A stretch of DNA of 64,000 nt from Corynebacterium uterequi (GCF_001021065.1 NZ_CP011546.1:2232001-2296000); one strand, 5' to 3'. Numbered from the stretch's first letter, positions 1 through 14,326 are shown. Notes: generated from the letters alone by a model not told the origin. Translations and numbers: made by a program.

Positions 1-445
1 CCTCAGCGGACGCGCACTCATCGACGCCGACGCCGTCGAGACTTCCGTCCGCCAACTCGGCCTCGTGCGCATCTCCGCGCGCGACTTCGCCGCCGTCTCC
101 GCCTTCTCCCTGGCCAACCGCGCGCTCGACGTCGCCACCATCTGGTGCGCCGCGTGGGCGGTCACCGGCCAGCCGCGCGCCGACGTCGGCGCCATCCTGC
201 TGGCCTACCTCACCGCCAAGATCGCCGGCTCGGCGCAGGTCACCCCGGCGGGGCTGGGCACCGTCGAGGCGGCCATCATCGCCGCCCTCGTGGCCACCGG
301 CGTCCCGGCCGTCGACGCCACCGGCACCGCCATCGTCTACCGGCTCATCTCTTTCGCCTTCATCACCGCCATCGGCTGGATCATCTACGCCGCCCGCTAC
401 GCCCGCCACGGATTCGCCGGGCCGGCCGCGCTCCGCCGCGCCTAG
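1..445 (+). CDS. C-terminal part of a lysylphosphatidylglycerol synthase/YbhN-type membrane protein (5' end outside window)
   Basis: The reading frame is open from the first bases of the window, so the gene begins upstream. About 147 residues are visible. They are strongly hydrophobic, with several membrane segments, and carry the motif PAGLGTVEAAI followed by a conserved-looking YRLISF stretch, which is the typical C-terminal signature of the LPG synthase transmembrane / UPF0104 (YbhN, AglD-like) family. Members are polytopic proteins, often linked to lipid or glycolipid transfer, but many have no defined substrate and nothing here fixes one. A DUF3054 gene follows 25 bases later in the same direction. 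The family call is from motif recognition; the function is open. Confidence 0.75.
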   Translation, partial: LSGRALIDADAVETSVRQLGLVRISARDFAAVSAFSLANRALDVATIWCAAWAVTGQPRADVGAILLAYLTAKIAGSAQVTPAGLGTVEAAIIAALVATGVPAVDATGTAIVYRLISFAFITAIGWIIYAARYARHGFAGPAALRRA

Positions 446-470
446 GCGGGCTTGGCTAGGGTAGGGACCC

Positions 471-848
471 ATGAACAAAGTAACCGGATTGGCGTGTGAC
501 CTCGGCGCGATTTCCCTCTTCGCGCTGCTCGCGCGCATCGCGCACCGCTCCGCTGACCAGCCCGTCACCCTCGCCACGTGGGCGTCGACGGTATGGCCGT
601 TCGCGCTGGGTGTCATCGGCTCCTGGGCCATCATCGCCGCCGCCCGCTGGCGCGGTGGGCAACTAGCCCCGGCGGGTGTGACCACATGGCTGGTCACGGT
701 CGTCACCGGCCTGGGCATCTGGGGCATCCGTCACCAGGCGGTCCCCCACTGGTCCTTCATCATCGTCGCCAGCAGTATGTCCGCGCTGCTCCTGCTGGGG
801 TGGCGCGTCGCGCAAAGCGCGTGGCGCAAAGCGCCACGCGGAAAATAG
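471..848 (+). CDS. DUF3054 family membrane protein
   Basis: A 125-residue protein with four predicted membrane helices (roughly residues 8-26, 38-57, 67-84, 92-110). The layout and the internal LGVIGSWAIIAAARW-type segment match the actinobacterial DUF3054 family, small integral membrane proteins of unknown function. It lies 25 bases after the upstream membrane protein gene, so the two may be co-transcribed. The last 12 or so codons are encoded by a perfect palindrome, which gives the protein a basic tail (RVAQSAWRKAPRGK) and may also act as the transcript's terminator stem. Confidence 0.8.
   Translation: MNKVTGLACDLGAISLFALLARIAHRSADQPVTLATWASTVWPFALGVIGSWAIIAAARWRGGQLAPAGVTTWLVTVVTGLGIWGIRHQAVPHWSFIIVASSMSALLLLGWRVAQSAWRKAPRGK
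818..840. repeat. Perfect 10-bp inverted repeat at the 3' end of the DUF3054 gene
   Basis: CGCGTGGCGC, a 3-base AAA loop, then GCGCCACGCG. It lies inside the last codons of the DUF3054 gene, between it and the convergent accD3. With no T tract it is a weak intrinsic terminator at best. It may belong to the class of small palindromic insertions also seen in fadD32. Confidence 0.6.
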
Positions 849-878
849 GTAACGCGGGGAGTAGGTAACGCGGGGAGT
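847..878. repeat. Two tandem copies of a 16-bp sequence between convergent genes
   Basis: AGGTAACGCGGGGAGT occurs at 847-862 and again, head to tail, at 863-878. It fills nearly all of the short gap between the stops of the DUF3054 gene and accD3. No function is evident. Confidence 0.8.
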
Positions 879-880
879 AC

Positions 881-2426
881 CTACATCGGGTGGATGACGT
901 GCTTCTTGTCTGCGTCGAGCACCAGCTTCGTCGACAGCTGCCGAAGCGCGTGCCGCAGCATGATGCGGGTCTGCGACGGCTCGATCATCGCGTCGATGTA
1001 ACCCCGCTCCGCCGCCACATACGGTGAGGTCATGTTCTCGTCGTAGAAGTCCATGAACACCTTCTTCATGTACGCACGCTGAGTGGGATCCTCAATCGCG
1101 GCGAGTTGCTTACCCTGGATCATCACCACGGCCGCCGCCGAACCCATGACGGCGATCTGCGCCGTCGGCCACGCAAAATTGAGGTCCCCGCACAGGTTCT
1201 TCGACCCCATGACCGCGTACGCACCGCCGTAGGCCTTGCGCACGATGAGCGTCACCTTCGGCACCGACGCCTCCACCGCCGCCACCGCCAGCTTCGCGCC
1301 GCGGTGAATGAGCCCCACCCGCTCCTGCTCAACGCCGGGCAGGTAACCGGGGGTGTCCACCACGAACACGAGCGGGATGTTGTACGCGTCGCAGATGCGA
1401 ATGAAGCGGGCGGCCTTGTCGGCGGCGTCGGCGTCGATGCACCCCGCCAGGTGCATGGGATTGTTGGCGACGAATCCGACCGGCCGGCCGTCGATCCTGC
1501 CCAGCGCCGTGATGATGTTCGGCGCGAAGTTCTCCTGAAGCTCCAGCAGGGCGTCGTCGTCGCCGAGCAGCGGCAGCAGGTCGGCCATGTCGTAGCCGGC
1601 GTTGGCGTCGTCGGGCAGGAAGCTGTCGAGATCGGCGGCGACGGCCACCTCCTCGTCGGCGGGCGCGGGCACCACCGGCAGCTCATCGAAGCAGGTCAGC
1701 GGCATGTGCGCCAGGTAGTCGCGGACGAAATCGAAGGCGTCGTCCTCGGTGGGGACGACGGCGGTGATGTTGCCGTTGAGCTCCTGCTGACGGGCCCCGC
1801 CGAGCTCCGCGGAGGAAATGTCCTCCCCGGTGACCTCCTTGATGACGGCCGGGCCGGTGACGTACATCTCCGCCTCGCCGTCGACGGCGACGATGAGATC
1901 GGTGGTCACCGGCGCGTACACGGCACCGCCGGCGGACTTACCCAGCATGATGGAGATCTGCGGGCTACGCCCCGACAGCGGCAGCTGGCGCCGCGAGATC
2001 TCCGAATACATCGCCAGCGACGTCACCGCGTCCTGGATGCGCGCACCACCGGAATCCTGGATGCCGATCACCGGGCAGCCGATCGTGATCGCCATCTCCA
2101 TGATGTTGACGACCTTCTTGCCGAAGGTCACCCCCACGGAACCGCCGTAGACGGTCTTGTCGTGGGCGTACACGCACACGGGCCGGCCGTCGATCCGCCC
2201 GTAGCCGGTCACCACACCGTCGGAGTAGACCGCGTCCTTGTCACCCGGGGTCTTGCCGAGCGCACCGACCTCGGTGAAGGAGCCGTCGTCGAGCAGCGCA
2301 CTGATCCGCTGACGCGGGGTGGTGCGCCCGGCCGCGTCACGCTTCGCGCGGGCGCGCTCACTGCCCGGGTCCTGCGCGGTCGCGAGACGAGAGCGCAGGT
2401 CCTTGATCTTCTCGGCGGTGGATGCG

Positions 2427-2434
<8 letters not shown>
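881..2434 (-). CDS. accD3: Acyl-CoA carboxylase beta subunit of mycolic acid synthesis (AccD3; AccD4 in M. tuberculosis)
   Basis: Carboxyltransferase beta subunit of the complex that carboxylates the C16-C18 acyl-CoA used as extender in mycolic acid condensation. The protein is about 517 residues, the usual length. It carries TTPRQRISALLDDGSF near the N-terminus, the GGARIQDAV oxyanion-hole region and a second carboxyltransferase half with VDTPGYLPGVEQE and RKAYGGAY. It follows pks13 with a short overlap, so it is co-transcribed with and probably translationally coupled to it. The start is odd: the family N-terminus aligns at ITNASTAEKIKDL, where a GGAGG (2441-2445) sits six bases before an ATC codon; the only ATG upstream (2500) would add 22 residues overlapping pks13. 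I give the ATC position; the ATG is the alternative. Confidence 0.93.
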
Positions 2435-7286
<4,852 letters not shown>

Positions 7287-9218
7287 CTATGCCTGCTGCT
7301 CCAGGTATGCCTTCTGGTTGACCCGGCGGGCGATTTTCCCGGACGACGACCGGGCGATGGTCATCGGATCACTGAGCCGGATGTCCGCCGGGGTCACGCC
7401 GTGCACGCGGGCGACAGCGGCGCGGATAGCGTCGATGGCCTCGGCGTCCCCGGCCGGATCGGCGGCGTCGGCCCGTTCCGCGAGGATGACAAGCTTCTCG
7501 ACGCTTGCGGCCGGCACGGCGAAGGCCGCCACGGACGCGGGCCGCACGTGGGCGCTGGCCTCCTCGACGGTGGCCTCGATGTCCTGCGGGTAGTGGTTAC
7601 GCCCGGCGACGACCACCAGGTCCTTGAGCCGGCCGGTGATGTACAGCTGATCCGACAGGATCACGCCCAGGTCGCCGGTGGCCACCCACCCGGTACTGGC
7701 CATACGGCCAGTACCGGAGGATAAGGAATTAGGGCCAGTACCGGAGGATAAGGAACGGGAGCCGTCGGCCAGGCGCCGGGTAAGGGTCCGGCCGAAGGTG
7801 GCGGCCGTGTCCTCCGGCCGGTCGAGGTACCCGGCGGCGGCGTTGTCCCCGCGCAGCCAGATCTCCCCCACCCGGCCGTCGGGCAACTCCTCGGCCGTGT
7901 CCGGGTCGACGATGGTCAGCTCCTGAGGACGAACGACCTGCCCATTCGACGCGAACGTGACCGCCGCGGGATTCTCCGGGTCGACGGCGACGGCCCGGCC
8001 GTCGGCGAGCGCTTCCCGGTCGAAGGAGCTAAACAGTGGGCAGGTGCCGTCCTGCGGCATGGTCACCAGCAGCGACGCCTCGGCGAGCCCATAGGAGGGG
8101 TGCAGCACGGACCGACGCAGGCCGTGCGCCTCGAAGATGCCGGCGAAGCGCTCCACAGCTGCCTTGGTGACCGGCTCCGAACCGACGATGATCTTCCTGA
8201 TGTTGCTGAAGTCCTGCCCCGGCTCCGGCGCGCCGTAGCGGGCAACGAGGTCGAGGGCAAAGTTCGGGATCACCGAGTACGTGGCGATGTCGTCCTCGCC
8301 GCGGCGGGCGATCTGGTCCACCCAGCGCTTCGGCTGCTGGATGAAGTCCCGCGGGCTCATCATCTCCAGGTGCAGGCCGAGGAGCTGGACGAACACGGCG
8401 AGGATGATGCCCATGTCGTGGTGCAGCGGCAGCCAGCTGACGATGCGCAGCGGCATCTCCAGGCGGGCGGCGGCGAAGATCTGCAGCACGTTGGTGAGGA
8501 TGGATCGGTTCGTGAGCACTACGCCCGCCGGCGTGCGGGTGGACCCGGAGGTGTACTGCAGGAAGGCGATCTGATCCACCGGCGCCGCGGTGCCGGTGGC
8601 AGACGCTGCGGGTGCGGCCGGCGTGTAGGAGGCCGCGAGCGACGTCGGCACCGCGTCGACGGCGATGATGCGCGGGCGCAACGGGGCCGGCTCACCGGCG
8701 ACGTAAGCACGCACCGCCGCCGCGGAGGCCCTGGTGGTGAGGATGATGCGTGCGGCGGAGTCGGCCAACACGGCGCGCAGGTGTTCGCCGTGGCCCGGCT
8801 CGCGCGGGTCGTAGAGCGGCACCGGGACGCAGCCGCCGTAGAGGGCGCCGATGAAGCCAATGATGTACTCGGCGCTGTTGCCGGCGAGGATGGCGACGCG
8901 CTCACCCGGCGCGGCGACCTGTTGCAGGCGGGCCCCGACCGCCTTGATGTGCGTGTTGACCTCGGTGCGGGTGAGGTCGCGGGCCTCACCGTCGCGGGAA
9001 CCGGAGTAGTCCCACACGCGCAGTACTTTACGGTCCCCGCCGCCGTCGGCTATGTCCGCTTGGTAGAGCGCTTCCGCGAGGCCGGCGAGGGTGAGCTGGG
9101 GCGGGATGTGCACAGAGCCGTCGGGGGCGAAGAAGCGGCCGAGTGCCGCGTGAGCGTTCATGGGTTCCTGAAGGTCCTCAGAGTCGGTCGGGGATGAATC
9201 GGTGGCGGAATCCACCAC
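7287..9218 (-). CDS. fadD32: Long-chain fatty-acid-AMP ligase FadD32
   Basis: Adenylates the meromycolic acid chain and transfers it to the N-terminal carrier domain of Pks13. The 643-residue protein has the fatty-acyl-AMP-ligase fold: LQYTSGSTRTPAGVVLTNRS (ATP loop), WLPLHHDMGI, PSYGLAEASLLV, WVATGDLGVI and the C-terminal VVVAGRNHYPQDIEATVEE and SSGKIARR motifs. It starts with GTG (9216-9218) and ends one base before the pks13 ATG, so the two are one transcript. Between the hinge and the core it carries a duplicated SLSSGTG peptide, encoded by a palindrome plus a 23-bp direct repeat, which looks like an insertion in an otherwise ordinary sequence. Confidence 0.95.
   Translation of the reverse strand: MVDSATDSSPTDSEDLQEPMNAHAALGRFFAPDGSVHIPPQLTLAGLAEALYQADIADGGGDRKVLRVWDYSGSRDGEARDLTRTEVNTHIKAVGARLQQVAAPGERVAILAGNSAEYIIGFIGALYGGCVPVPLYDPREPGHGEHLRAVLADSAARIILTTRASAAAVRAYVAGEPAPLRPRIIAVDAVPTSLAASYTPAAPAASATGTAAPVDQIAFLQYTSGSTRTPAGVVLTNRSILTNVLQIFAAARLEMPLRIVSWLPLHHDMGIILAVFVQLLGLHLEMMSPRDFIQQPKRWVDQIARRGEDDIATYSVIPNFALDLVARYGAPEPGQDFSNIRKIIVGSEPVTKAAVERFAGIFEAHGLRRSVLHPSYGLAEASLLVTMPQDGTCPLFSSFDREALADGRAVAVDPENPAAVTFASNGQVVRPQELTIVDPDTAEELPDGRVGEIWLRGDNAAAGYLDRPEDTAATFGRTLTRRLADGSRSLSSGTGPNSLSSGTGRMASTGWVATGDLGVILSDQLYITGRLKDLVVVAGRNHYPQDIEATVEEASAHVRPASVAAFAVPAASVEKLVILAERADAADPAGDAEAIDAIRAAVARVHGVTPADIRLSDPMTIARSSSGKIARRVNQKAYLEQQA
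7690..7755. repeat. Palindrome and 23-bp direct repeat inserted in the fadD32 reading frame
   Basis: A perfect 12-bp inverted repeat (CCGGTACTGGCC at 7690-7701, GGCCAGTACCGG at 7706-7717) overlaps the first copy of a 23-bp direct repeat (7706-7728 and 7733-7755). The reading frame is kept and the insert encodes SLSSGTGPNSLSSGTGRM. Confidence 0.85.
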
Positions 9219-9245
9219 CGCGAAAGGTTAGCACGTCAAAAGTTC

Positions 9246-10181
9246 CTAGGGCGCGTTAATGTGATCATGCGTCCATTGCAGCAGCCACTCATTCGCCGTC
9301 GGGCCGTCAAAGATGGACTGGTTGAAGCCGTACTGCGCGTGCACCGGGTTACCGGTGATGAGCTGGTGCGCGCGGTCCAGGGAGTTGCCGATGTCCCGCG
9401 GGGCATCACAGACCAGGTCACCGACTGCGCACACCTGGTACACGCGATCACTCAGGCTGCCAAACCCGCCCGGGCGCGGCCCGCGCATCGAAGCGTTGGG
9501 CACCACGAACTGGATGGCGGAGTTCACCGGCTGCATGGCGATCTCCACCCCCACCCCGGGGACGTCGGCGCCGGCGGTAACCCCCACCCCCGGCTCCCGG
9601 CGCGGGTCGGCGATGAGCGCCACCCCACGAACCTTCTCCACCGGGACGGCCCCGACCCCGGTGCCGATCTCGTTGGCCACATCGCCGACGATGCCGGCGC
9701 CCTGCGAGAACCCGAAGAGGATGAACTCCGTGCCGGGGCATGTGGAGTTCATGAAAGCCAGCTCCGCGTTGAACTTCTGCTGGCCTTCGGCGCGGGACTC
9801 GTCGAAGCTGAGCTGGTTCATGTTGGTGATATTGCGGAACTGCGCGCTGTACGGCAGGGTCCACACTCGCACGTCGGTCGGCGCGTAGGCCTGACTCAGC
9901 GGCTGGGTCACCATAGACAGGTACGACGGCTGGTGCTGCGGGTTAAGCGGATCATCCTGCGGATTGGATTCCCACGTCCCCGGCGCGGCCATGACCTGAA
10001 CCGCCGGGCACCAGTCCGGCTGCTCCGGCGCCGGTGCGACGTTGAGAGCGCCCTCGGCGGACGGGTCGGCGGTCCCCGGCCCTCCCGGCGCGCCGCGCTG
10101 GCCGCCCAGCCACGTCAGCGCCCCGACGGCGATCATTCCCAGCACGATGACAACCGCCAGAACCGTCAGCACTTTTCTCAT
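9246..10181 (-). CDS. Exported cutinase-family alpha/beta hydrolase (Culp6/ElrF-like)
   Basis: An exported hydrolase of about 311 residues. The N-terminus (MRKVLTVLAVVIVLGMIAVGALTW) is an uncleaved anchor or signal sequence followed by a Gly/Pro-rich linker. The cutinase nucleophile motif is GFSQGAG, and the C-terminal part has the CAVGDLVCD and NPVHAQYG segments that carry the Asp and His of the triad. It sits between fadD32 and the mycolyltransferases, the position of the cutinase-like envelope-lipid factor in C. glutamicum and of culp6 in mycobacteria. The ATG at 10181 has an AGG five bases upstream and is preferred over the in-frame GTG at 10187. Confidence 0.88.
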   Translation of the reverse strand: MRKVLTVLAVVIVLGMIAVGALTWLGGQRGAPGGPGTADPSAEGALNVAPAPEQPDWCPAVQVMAAPGTWESNPQDDPLNPQHQPSYLSMVTQPLSQAYAPTDVRVWTLPYSAQFRNITNMNQLSFDESRAEGQQKFNAELAFMNSTCPGTEFILFGFSQGAGIVGDVANEIGTGVGAVPVEKVRGVALIADPRREPGVGVTAGADVPGVGVEIAMQPVNSAIQFVVPNASMRGPRPGGFGSLSDRVYQVCAVGDLVCDAPRDIGNSLDRAHQLITGNPVHAQYGFNQSIFDGPTANEWLLQWTHDHINAP

Positions 10182-10233
10182 GGGCACCTACGCTACCGTC
10201 GCCACCCTGGAAAACCCTGCCACCACGCTGGCG

Positions 10234-10779
10234 TTAAGGTGCGGGTGAGCCAGCGCAATACGTATCGCGGGCCGACGCCTGAAGTAGTGTCGTCACCTCA
10301 TCCACCGGCTTGTCGGTACGCCCCTGCTCGACGAGCTGGCCGGCCACCGCCGCCGGCGTTGCCGCCGACACCGGATCCCCCGCGCACACGGTGCCGGCGG
10401 CGCCGATGAGGACGTCCTCCATCCCGGCGGTGTCGACCCCGCCGGCGTGGAGCGCGTCGAGGTAGCGGCGGTCAGTCTCGGTCACCACCGGGGCGCCGAC
10501 CCCCTTCGGCACAGAGCTGATCTCTGCGGCGGGCTCGTCGCGTCGAGGCTCCTCGCCCTCCCGGGCCGGTGCGACGGCGGCCGACGGCGTCGTCTCCTTG
10601 TCCTTGTCCTTGTCCTGCTTCGCAGTGGTTGTCGCGCTGGCCTGGCTGGTCGCGCTCGACGCGGCGACGTCGTCGCTGGTCACTGTCGTCCCGCCACAGG
10701 CCGACAGCGCCACCGCGCAGCCGAGGCCTGCCGCGGTCACGCCGGCTAACCGAAGTGTGTGGCTCAGCAGTCGTATCAA
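10234..10779 (-). CDS. DUF732-domain lipoprotein
   Basis: A 181-residue predicted lipoprotein. The signal peptide (RLLSHTLRLAGVTAAGLG) ends in the lipobox LSACGG. A Lys/Asp/Ala-rich linker follows, then a C-terminal DUF732 domain (about residues 105-180) with the paired cysteines TVCAGDP and DTYCAG. The start is a TTG at 10777-10779: it is preceded by a strong AAGGAGG seven bases away and overlaps the stop of the upstream mycolyltransferase gene, implying translational coupling. Longer in-frame starts lie within the coding region of that gene. DUF732 proteins are common in Corynebacteriales and have no defined role. Confidence 0.8.
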   Translation of the reverse strand: MIRLLSHTLRLAGVTAAGLGCAVALSACGGTTVTSDDVAASSATSQASATTTAKQDKDKDKETTPSAAVAPAREGEEPRRDEPAAEISSVPKGVGAPVVTETDRRYLDALHAGGVDTAGMEDVLIGAAGTVCAGDPVSAATPAAVAGQLVEQGRTDKPVDEVTTLLQASARDTYCAGSPAP

Positions 10780-12749
10780 CGCTTCTCCTCCTTGATGACG
10801 CCATTGACCTGGGAGAGGGTGCCGCCCTGGAAGTCGATCGTCAACCCGCCGGCCGGGATCGGGGAGAGGTCCGAGGTCGGCAAGCCCCACGGGCCTTCCT
10901 CGAAACCGGCCGCACCCCAGTGATCGAAGACGTCGCCGTAGGCGATGGAGTGGGCGCCGGTCTCCTCGGAGAAGTAGATGTTGCCGTGCTCAAACTCCTG
11001 GACCTCGCCGCCCTTGATGGCCTTCTTCGCCGAGGTCGGGAAGCCGAGCGGCGACGCCGGCCCGCCCAATTCCGCGTACTTGTCCGCGATGGGCCCGGCG
11101 GGAACGACGGCGAAGGAGCCGTCGGGCCGGGTGAAGATGGCGCCGTGCTGGAACTGCTGCACGGCGGTGCCGGGCGCGTCGAGTTCCTCCACTCCGGCGG
11201 TCGGGTAGCCCAGCGGGCCGGTCTCAATGCCGTTCTTCATCCAGTAGTCGATGAGGTTGCTGGCGACGATGTGCGCGCCCGTGTCCGGGTGCCAGACGAT
11301 GCTGCCGTGCTCAAAGTTGGCGACGCGGCCCACCCCGTCGGGCAGCGGCAGCTCCCCGGAGACCGGGAACCCGAGGCGGCCCACCGGCCCGCCGGCGGCG
11401 GTGTACACGGTGTCGATCGCGCCGATGAGCGCATGCGTTCCCCGGTCCGGGGAGGAATACACCCGGCCCTGGCGGAACTCCTGCATGGAGCCGTCGGCGA
11501 CGCTGTACGCACCGGTAATGCACGCGCCGAGGCCGGCGTCCTCGGCCGCCTTCGCGGCGTCGTCCTGCGGGGCGCACTCCACGGCCCGGTCAGTCGGCGC
11601 CAGCTTGAGCGCGTCGGCGATGTGCGGCCACGCCTCCGTCACCTCGAACTGCCAATAGTCCCACGTGTGCACACCGGAGGGGCGGAACTTGGCGATAACG
11701 TCCACGCCGGCGTCCTCGGCGTACTCCAGGAACGTCTGGCTGGACAGGCGAGAGACGATCTCCAGGCCCTTGCCGGCCGCGTTCGCCGGCGCCTTCGCCA
11801 GGGATCCGGCCATGCCGAAGTCATCCCGGCCCGTGCCCGCGGAGATGTAGATGGTCTTGCCCTTGAGCTGGCCCACGCCCAGCTTCGGGTCGTGTGCCTT
11901 CCACGTCTCCCCCGGCGGTTCGGTGATCGGCCCCCACATGGCCTCGGCGCTCCAGCCGTCGGCCTCCTCCATAGCGGCCTTGATGGCCCCAGGCATACCC
12001 GGGGTGGTGGTGTCGAGATACCCGGAGAACGCGCCGACGAAGTTGAACATGTCTGGGTGGCGCTGCGCCAGGTTCATCGCACCCGTCGCGCCCATGGACA
12101 GGCCCATCACGCCGCGGGTGCCGTTACCGCGGAAGCCCTGGTCCAGGATGGGGGCGAGCTCGTCGATGAGGAAGCTCTCCCACTTGTACTGCACCCCGTG
12201 CTTGGGGTCCGGCTGCTCCCAGTCGGTGTAGAAGGAGCCGAAGCCGCCGATGGGCAGGATGACGTTGACGTTGCGGTCCGCGTACTGCTGGGCGATGTTC
12301 GTATCGGTGATCCACCCCGAGACGTCGTCGCGGGCACGCAGCCCGTCCAATGCCCACAGCTCGGGAAACTCCAGCGAAGGGTTGGCGTACCAGTCCCTCG
12401 CCAGCAGCATCTGGACCTGCATCTCCTTGTCCGGCATGGCGGCCGACTGGATGAAGATCGCAATATGGTGCGGGGTGATCCACTCGATGCGGTTAACCTT
12501 CACCCCCTCTGGCAGGCCGGTGATCGGCGCCGACGGCAGGTTCGCCGGGTTCGTCTGGAACGTGTGCGTGGTCGGGCTCTGGGCGGATTCCTGGGCGTGC
12601 AGCGTCGGCGCGGCCGGGCCGACGCCGATCCCCGGAACGGCAAACGCGCCCAGCGCAACGCCGCAGGCGACGGCAAGGGCCAGCGCGCGTCGAGGTGAGC
12701 GGTAACGGACCCGGTTGGCCCGGGACGACGTGGCGTGATCGGTGCTCAT
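10776..12749 (-). CDS. cop1: Mycolyltransferase with C-terminal LGFP repeats (Cop1/PS1 type)
   Basis: A secreted esterase-fold enzyme of 657 residues that transfers mycoloyl groups between trehalose monomycolate, trehalose and arabinogalactan. A Tat- or Sec-type signal sequence (RSPRRALALAVACGVALGAF) ends near LHAQES. The catalytic domain has GLSMGATGAMN (nucleophile Ser) and GVHTWDYWQFEV (His). The last 270 residues hold several LGFP/LGYP repeats (VGRLGFPVSGE, GPLGYPTAGVEE, SPLGFPTSAK, GPWGLPTS), a peptidoglycan/arabinogalactan-binding module. Length and organisation match C. glutamicum PS1/Cop1. The ATG at 12749 has an AGGAAG upstream; an in-frame extension to 12788 is unlikely. Confidence 0.95.
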   Translation of the reverse strand: MSTDHATSSRANRVRYRSPRRALALAVACGVALGAFAVPGIGVGPAAPTLHAQESAQSPTTHTFQTNPANLPSAPITGLPEGVKVNRIEWITPHHIAIFIQSAAMPDKEMQVQMLLARDWYANPSLEFPELWALDGLRARDDVSGWITDTNIAQQYADRNVNVILPIGGFGSFYTDWEQPDPKHGVQYKWESFLIDELAPILDQGFRGNGTRGVMGLSMGATGAMNLAQRHPDMFNFVGAFSGYLDTTTPGMPGAIKAAMEEADGWSAEAMWGPITEPPGETWKAHDPKLGVGQLKGKTIYISAGTGRDDFGMAGSLAKAPANAAGKGLEIVSRLSSQTFLEYAEDAGVDVIAKFRPSGVHTWDYWQFEVTEAWPHIADALKLAPTDRAVECAPQDDAAKAAEDAGLGACITGAYSVADGSMQEFRQGRVYSSPDRGTHALIGAIDTVYTAAGGPVGRLGFPVSGELPLPDGVGRVANFEHGSIVWHPDTGAHIVASNLIDYWMKNGIETGPLGYPTAGVEELDAPGTAVQQFQHGAIFTRPDGSFAVVPAGPIADKYAELGGPASPLGFPTSAKKAIKGGEVQEFEHGNIYFSEETGAHSIAYGDVFDHWGAAGFEEGPWGLPTSDLSPIPAGGLTIDFQGGTLSQVNGVIKEEKR

Positions 12750-12946
12750 GGTGAGAAGGCTTCCTCTTCGTTTCGCAGTTAGGCCCAAGTGTAAAGTTTT
12801 ACTTCACATTTAGCGGTCTCAACACGCCCCGAGAACACGAAAACCGCCCCCACCGGGACGCGGTGAGAGCGGGAGAGAGAGGAACCCCCAGGCAGGGAGA
12901 GAAGACCGGCCTGCCTGCGGGAGTTGATGAGAAGGTGGGTGCGGCC

Positions 12947-14176
12947 TTAGTTATTGGCACCCATGTGATCGAGCACGGCCGGGAAGGTCTGCTCGAAGTC
13001 ATACGCGAACTGCGGCCAGGTGTGCACACCCACCGGGGAGTAACGCTCCTCGATGTTGACACCCTTGGCGCGAGCCTCCTCGGCGTAGATGGAGGAGCTC
13101 AGCCGCGAGACGATCTCGCGGGTGATGGCGACGATGTTGCCCGGCAGGTTGAAGAAGTCATCCTCCGGACGCAGCACACCAGAACCAGCGGTGACGACGA
13201 TCTTCGTGTCGCCAACGTTATCCAGCTTGGCCATCGCGTTGACCGGGCTCGGGTTCGGGGCGATGATCGAGCCGTAGAGGTCGTTGACGTTGAAGCCCGT
13301 GCTGCCGATGGCGCCCGCGGTGATGAGCGCGGCCGGGGCGCTGCTGTCCAGCGTCAGGTAGCCAGAGAAGGACAGCGCCATGTTGAAGGTCTCCGGGTGG
13401 CGCGACGCGACGTTCACCGCGCCGGTGGCACCCATGGAGATGCCGGCGATAGCGTTCTTATCGCGAGCCACTCCGAAGTTCTGCTCCAGGTAGGCCGGCA
13501 GCTCGGACGACAGGAAGGTATCCCACTTCTGCTCCCGGGACGCCGGGGGCAGCATGAAGTTATCGGCGTGCTCGGCCCAGTCCTCGTAGAAGGAACCCGC
13601 ACCGCCGGCCGGCATGACCATGGTGATGTTGGCATCCGGGAACTTCAGCGGAGCCTGGTAGGAGCGGGTCCAGCCGGACTCGGTCTCCATCGCGGTGAGG
13701 CCGTCGAGCAGGTAGTAGCCGGCGTCGCCACCGCGGGCCGCCGGGAAGACGTGGACGAGGATGGTGCGGTTCATCGCCGGGGAGAAGACCATGCAGTCCT
13801 GCAGGCCCGGGATCGGCGGGTTGCCAGCCTTGGGGGCGAACCACTCGCAGGTGCCGTCAGCGTCGGCGCGCAGCACGGAGCGGTTGCCTTCGCCCGGCTT
13901 GGCCTGGGACTCGTCGACCGGCTTCTCCGCGAGACCCTCCGGGTCGTAGGCATTGGCCGCGCCCGGAATCGGCAGTTCGCGGACCGCTTCGGCGACGGGC
14001 GCCTGGTCAGCAACGGGGGCCGGGGCGGGCTCCACCGGAGCGGGGGCCGGAGCCGGAGCGGGGGCGGGGGCAGCCGGGTCGGCGATGGCGTACGGGGTCG
14101 CCATCAGCACGCCAGCGGCGACCGTAGCGGCCATAACCGCCCGGCCTACGCGCTTGGTCGCGTGGAATGAAAACAT
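12947..14176 (-). CDS. Secreted mycolyltransferase, single-domain (antigen 85-like)
   Basis: A 409-residue exported mycolyltransferase. The signal peptide ends at YAIADPAAP and is followed by a long Ala/Pro repeat (APAPAPAPAP), then the esterase domain with AGISMGATGAVNV (nucleophile) and PVGVHTWPQFAYDFE (His). It lacks LGFP repeats. It is homologous to the neighbouring Cop1-type enzyme but has its own promoter region. The ATG at 14174-14176 is preceded by GGAG at seven bases. In C. glutamicum the equivalent position holds a cmt gene. Confidence 0.94.
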   Translation of the reverse strand: MFSFHATKRVGRAVMAATVAAGVLMATPYAIADPAAPAPAPAPAPAPVEPAPAPVADQAPVAEAVRELPIPGAANAYDPEGLAEKPVDESQAKPGEGNRSVLRADADGTCEWFAPKAGNPPIPGLQDCMVFSPAMNRTILVHVFPAARGGDAGYYLLDGLTAMETESGWTRSYQAPLKFPDANITMVMPAGGAGSFYEDWAEHADNFMLPPASREQKWDTFLSSELPAYLEQNFGVARDKNAIAGISMGATGAVNVASRHPETFNMALSFSGYLTLDSSAPAALITAGAIGSTGFNVNDLYGSIIAPNPSPVNAMAKLDNVGDTKIVVTAGSGVLRPEDDFFNLPGNIVAITREIVSRLSSSIYAEEARAKGVNIEERYSPVGVHTWPQFAYDFEQTFPAVLDHMGANN

Positions 14177-14283
14177 GGATCTTCTCCTCTGGGGTTCCTC
14201 AGTCACATATATCCGCCGGTGAGCAGCCCTGCTCGGAGGGTTCCACCATGAGACACACATCGGATTATCAGAATCGTACTCGG

Positions 14284-14289
14284 ATTATA
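14284..14289 (-). promoter_or_regulatory. Putative -10 element of the mycolyltransferase promoter
   Basis: A perfect TATAAT on the minus strand, 108 bases before the mycolyltransferase ATG, in an AT-rich patch between two hairpins and the gene. No convincing -35 was identified. Confidence 0.45.
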
Positions 14290-14326
14290 ACGTTTCGGGA
14301 ACTGAAATGCCTCTCGGGCGACGGGC

